In this document: positions 63,016 to 64,000 of the stretch, piece by piece
Position numbering within the stretch: the first letter of the stretch is position 1
Layout of the letters: each line of letters begins with the position of its first letter
NCBI GenBank assembly: GCA_039930465.1
Contig: JBDTTU010000001.1
Span: forward strand, 62,001 to 126,000
Direction: 5' to 3'
DNA from: LMDS01 sp039930465
GTDB lineage: Bacteria > Pseudomonadota > Gammaproteobacteria > Burkholderiales > Burkholderiaceae_C
DNA length: 64,000 nt
Made by a program: the position numbers and the translations under genes
The notes under the pieces: generated by a model
Database searches by the model: none
Seen by the model: the letters and a program-made list of their open reading frames with translations, nothing else
Told to the model about the DNA's origin: nothing

Positions 63016-64000
63016 TCAAGCCCCTTTGGCCTCTCGCACCGCTTTCAGGTAGCTCAACACCTCGGGCCCGAGCTTCATGCCGGCGCGCAGCACCGGCTCG
63101 GCCGCCATCGCCGCGGCCAGTTGCCGCAGCAGCACCGGGTCGTCGCCAACGCTGCGGCTGACCAGCGCATCGGCGTTGGCGCACGCGGCCTGCGCGGCGG
63201 GGTCGCCGGGGGGCGTGCGCCGGGCGATCAGCGCTTGCAGCGTGGCGTCGACCGCGCGCCATTCGCTCAGCGGCACCCAGCGAAAGCGGCTCATCTCGTC
63301 AAGCGTGAAGTGGGCTTGCCAGCGTGCCATGCGCAGCTCGGTGGCCTGCTCCACATAACGCACCACGCTCAGGTCGGGCCCTACGTTCTGGCGCGCCGCC
63401 GGTTCGCTCTTGTACATCGTGCCCCAGCGTTCGATGAGGCTGAAGTCGCCGTCCAGCCAGTGGTGGATCAGGCCCATCCAGCGGTGCGCGAGCGGTTGCA
63501 TCGCGAGGTCGGTGGCGGGCACGCCGCGGGCCATGATCTGCCGCACCTCGGCTTCCAGTGCAGGCCACTCGGCTTCAACGCGCTGCCAGTTGTCGCGGAT
63601 GCGCTTGATCTCGTCGGCGCTGAAGTAACGCGCGTAGGTGGCCATCATTTCGAGCGACGCGAGCCAGTCGGCCATTTCGGGTTGCGCACCGGCCGAATAG
63701 CGCTCCATCATCAGCGCCAGGCGTGCGCGCAGCTCGCTGGCCTGTGTGATCTCGTGGTCGAGCGCCCGGATCTGGCGCGCCACGATCATCGGCAGCGCGC
63801 GGCCATCGCCGGCCAACATGGCGCCGATCTCTTTCAACGGCAGCCCCAGGTGGCGCAGCGCCTGAATGCCGTGCAGGCGGGCCACGTCGTCGCGGCTGTA
63901 GAGGCGGTAGCCGGCCTCGGAGCGGGCCGAAGGCTGGAGCAGCCCGATCTCGTCGTAATGGTGCAGTGCGCGCACCGTGAGGCCGCTGCGTTTGGCCAGC
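63016..64000 (-). CDS. MerR-family regulator with TipAS-like domain (N-terminus outside window)
   Basis: The visible 328 residues begin LAKRSGLTVRALHHYDEIGL, the MerR helix-turn-helix, followed by YRLYSRDDVARLHGIQALRHLG and a coiled-coil dimer helix. After that, helical sequence to the C-terminus resembles the TipAS drug-binding domain (W-x-L-IHHWLDGD region near residue 180). Only the first few residues are missing beyond the right edge. MerR/TipAS proteins activate efflux genes when they bind antibiotics; the adjacent MFS exporter fits. Confidence 0.87.
   Translation of the reverse strand, partial: LAKRSGLTVRALHHYDEIGLLQPSARSEAGYRLYSRDDVARLHGIQALRHLGLPLKEIGAMLAGDGRALPMIVARQIRALDHEITQASELRARLALMMERYSAGAQPEMADWLASLEMMATYARYFSADEIKRIRDNWQRVEAEWPALEAEVRQIMARGVPATDLAMQPLAHRWMGLIHHWLDGDFSLIERWGTMYKSEPAARQNVGPDLSVVRYVEQATELRMARWQAHFTLDEMSRFRWVPLSEWRAVDATLQALIARRTPPGDPAAQAACANADALVSRSVGDDPVLLRQLAAAMAAEPVLRAGMKLGPEVLSYLKAVREAKGA

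Overview
The window is high-GC bacterial DNA from what looks like a betaproteobacterium of the order Burkholderiales, probably near the Rubrivivax/Leptothrix/Piscinibacter group (inference). The reasons are gene orders typical of that order: LysM-dprA-smg facing def-fmt, yajC-secD-secF followed by a DUF1631 gene, fba-purC-purE-purK-tsaC, tsaB-rimI-udg, and SDR-folB-ttcA. DUF6279 and DUF4136 lipoproteins and a 'choice-of-anchor U' surface protein agree with this. Genes are dense, and many neighbours overlap by 1 to 4 bases (ATGA, GTGA or TGATG), which suggests translational coupling. I recognised no rRNA or tRNA gene, CRISPR array, prophage or plasmid backbone.

Layout. 1-3.35 kb is an accessory patch: the end of a repeat-built surface protein, a glycine-rich lipoprotein, a frameshifted unknown gene and the 5' stub of an IS110-family transposase. 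3.35-6.6 kb (minus) holds a thiolase coupled to a metallo-beta-lactamase-fold hydrolase, and an ArsR regulator coupled to an SRPBCC protein. 6.7-14.5 kb (plus) is a glycogen unit (glgB, pgm, glgA) led by a four-carbon sugar-acid kinase and followed by a metallophosphoesterase gene broken by one in-frame stop. 14.6-20.3 kb carries yajC-secD-secF and DUF1631. 20.4-23.2 kb (minus) is smg, dprA and LysM; 23.4-31.2 kb (plus) is def, fmt, htpX, two envelope proteins, azlCD, pgk and pyk.

31.2-41.5 kb holds a DUF481 outer-membrane protein, threonine ammonia-lyase, fba, purC, purE, purK and the Sua5-type tRNA t6A enzyme. The pur run is interrupted by a less GC-rich TPR-like gene, a complete IS5-family element and an inverted thioredoxin/TPR co-chaperone gene. 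41.5-44.5 kb is an envelope module: a GDSL-like lipoprotein whose catalytic serine is replaced by glutamate, an OmpW porin and a canonical GDSL esterase with a 14-bp palindrome upstream. 44.5-53.3 kb contains a SemiSWEET protein, dacB, tsaB-rimI-udg, a PAS-GGDEF-EAL protein, and glmU head to head with a DUF6279 lipoprotein. 53.4-64 kb contains a DUF4136 lipoprotein, ttcA, folB, a pteridine-reductase-like SDR, a MidA-type methyltransferase, DUF2905, an orphan molybdenum hydroxylase large subunit, gamma-glutamyltransferase, and an MFS exporter behind a MerR/TipAS regulator that runs off the right edge.

Most of the window is ordinary core genome, and I found no convincing new defence or secretion system. 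The observations most worth a second look are the FGDE pseudo-esterase beside an esterase-OmpW operon with a TetR-style palindrome, the in-frame TAA in the phosphoesterase, the TPR gene and IS5 element inside the purine locus, and several start codons with a -10-like box 5 to 8 bases upstream and no usable ribosome binding site, which suggests leaderless mRNAs. All functions are read from sequence motifs; no database search was run.
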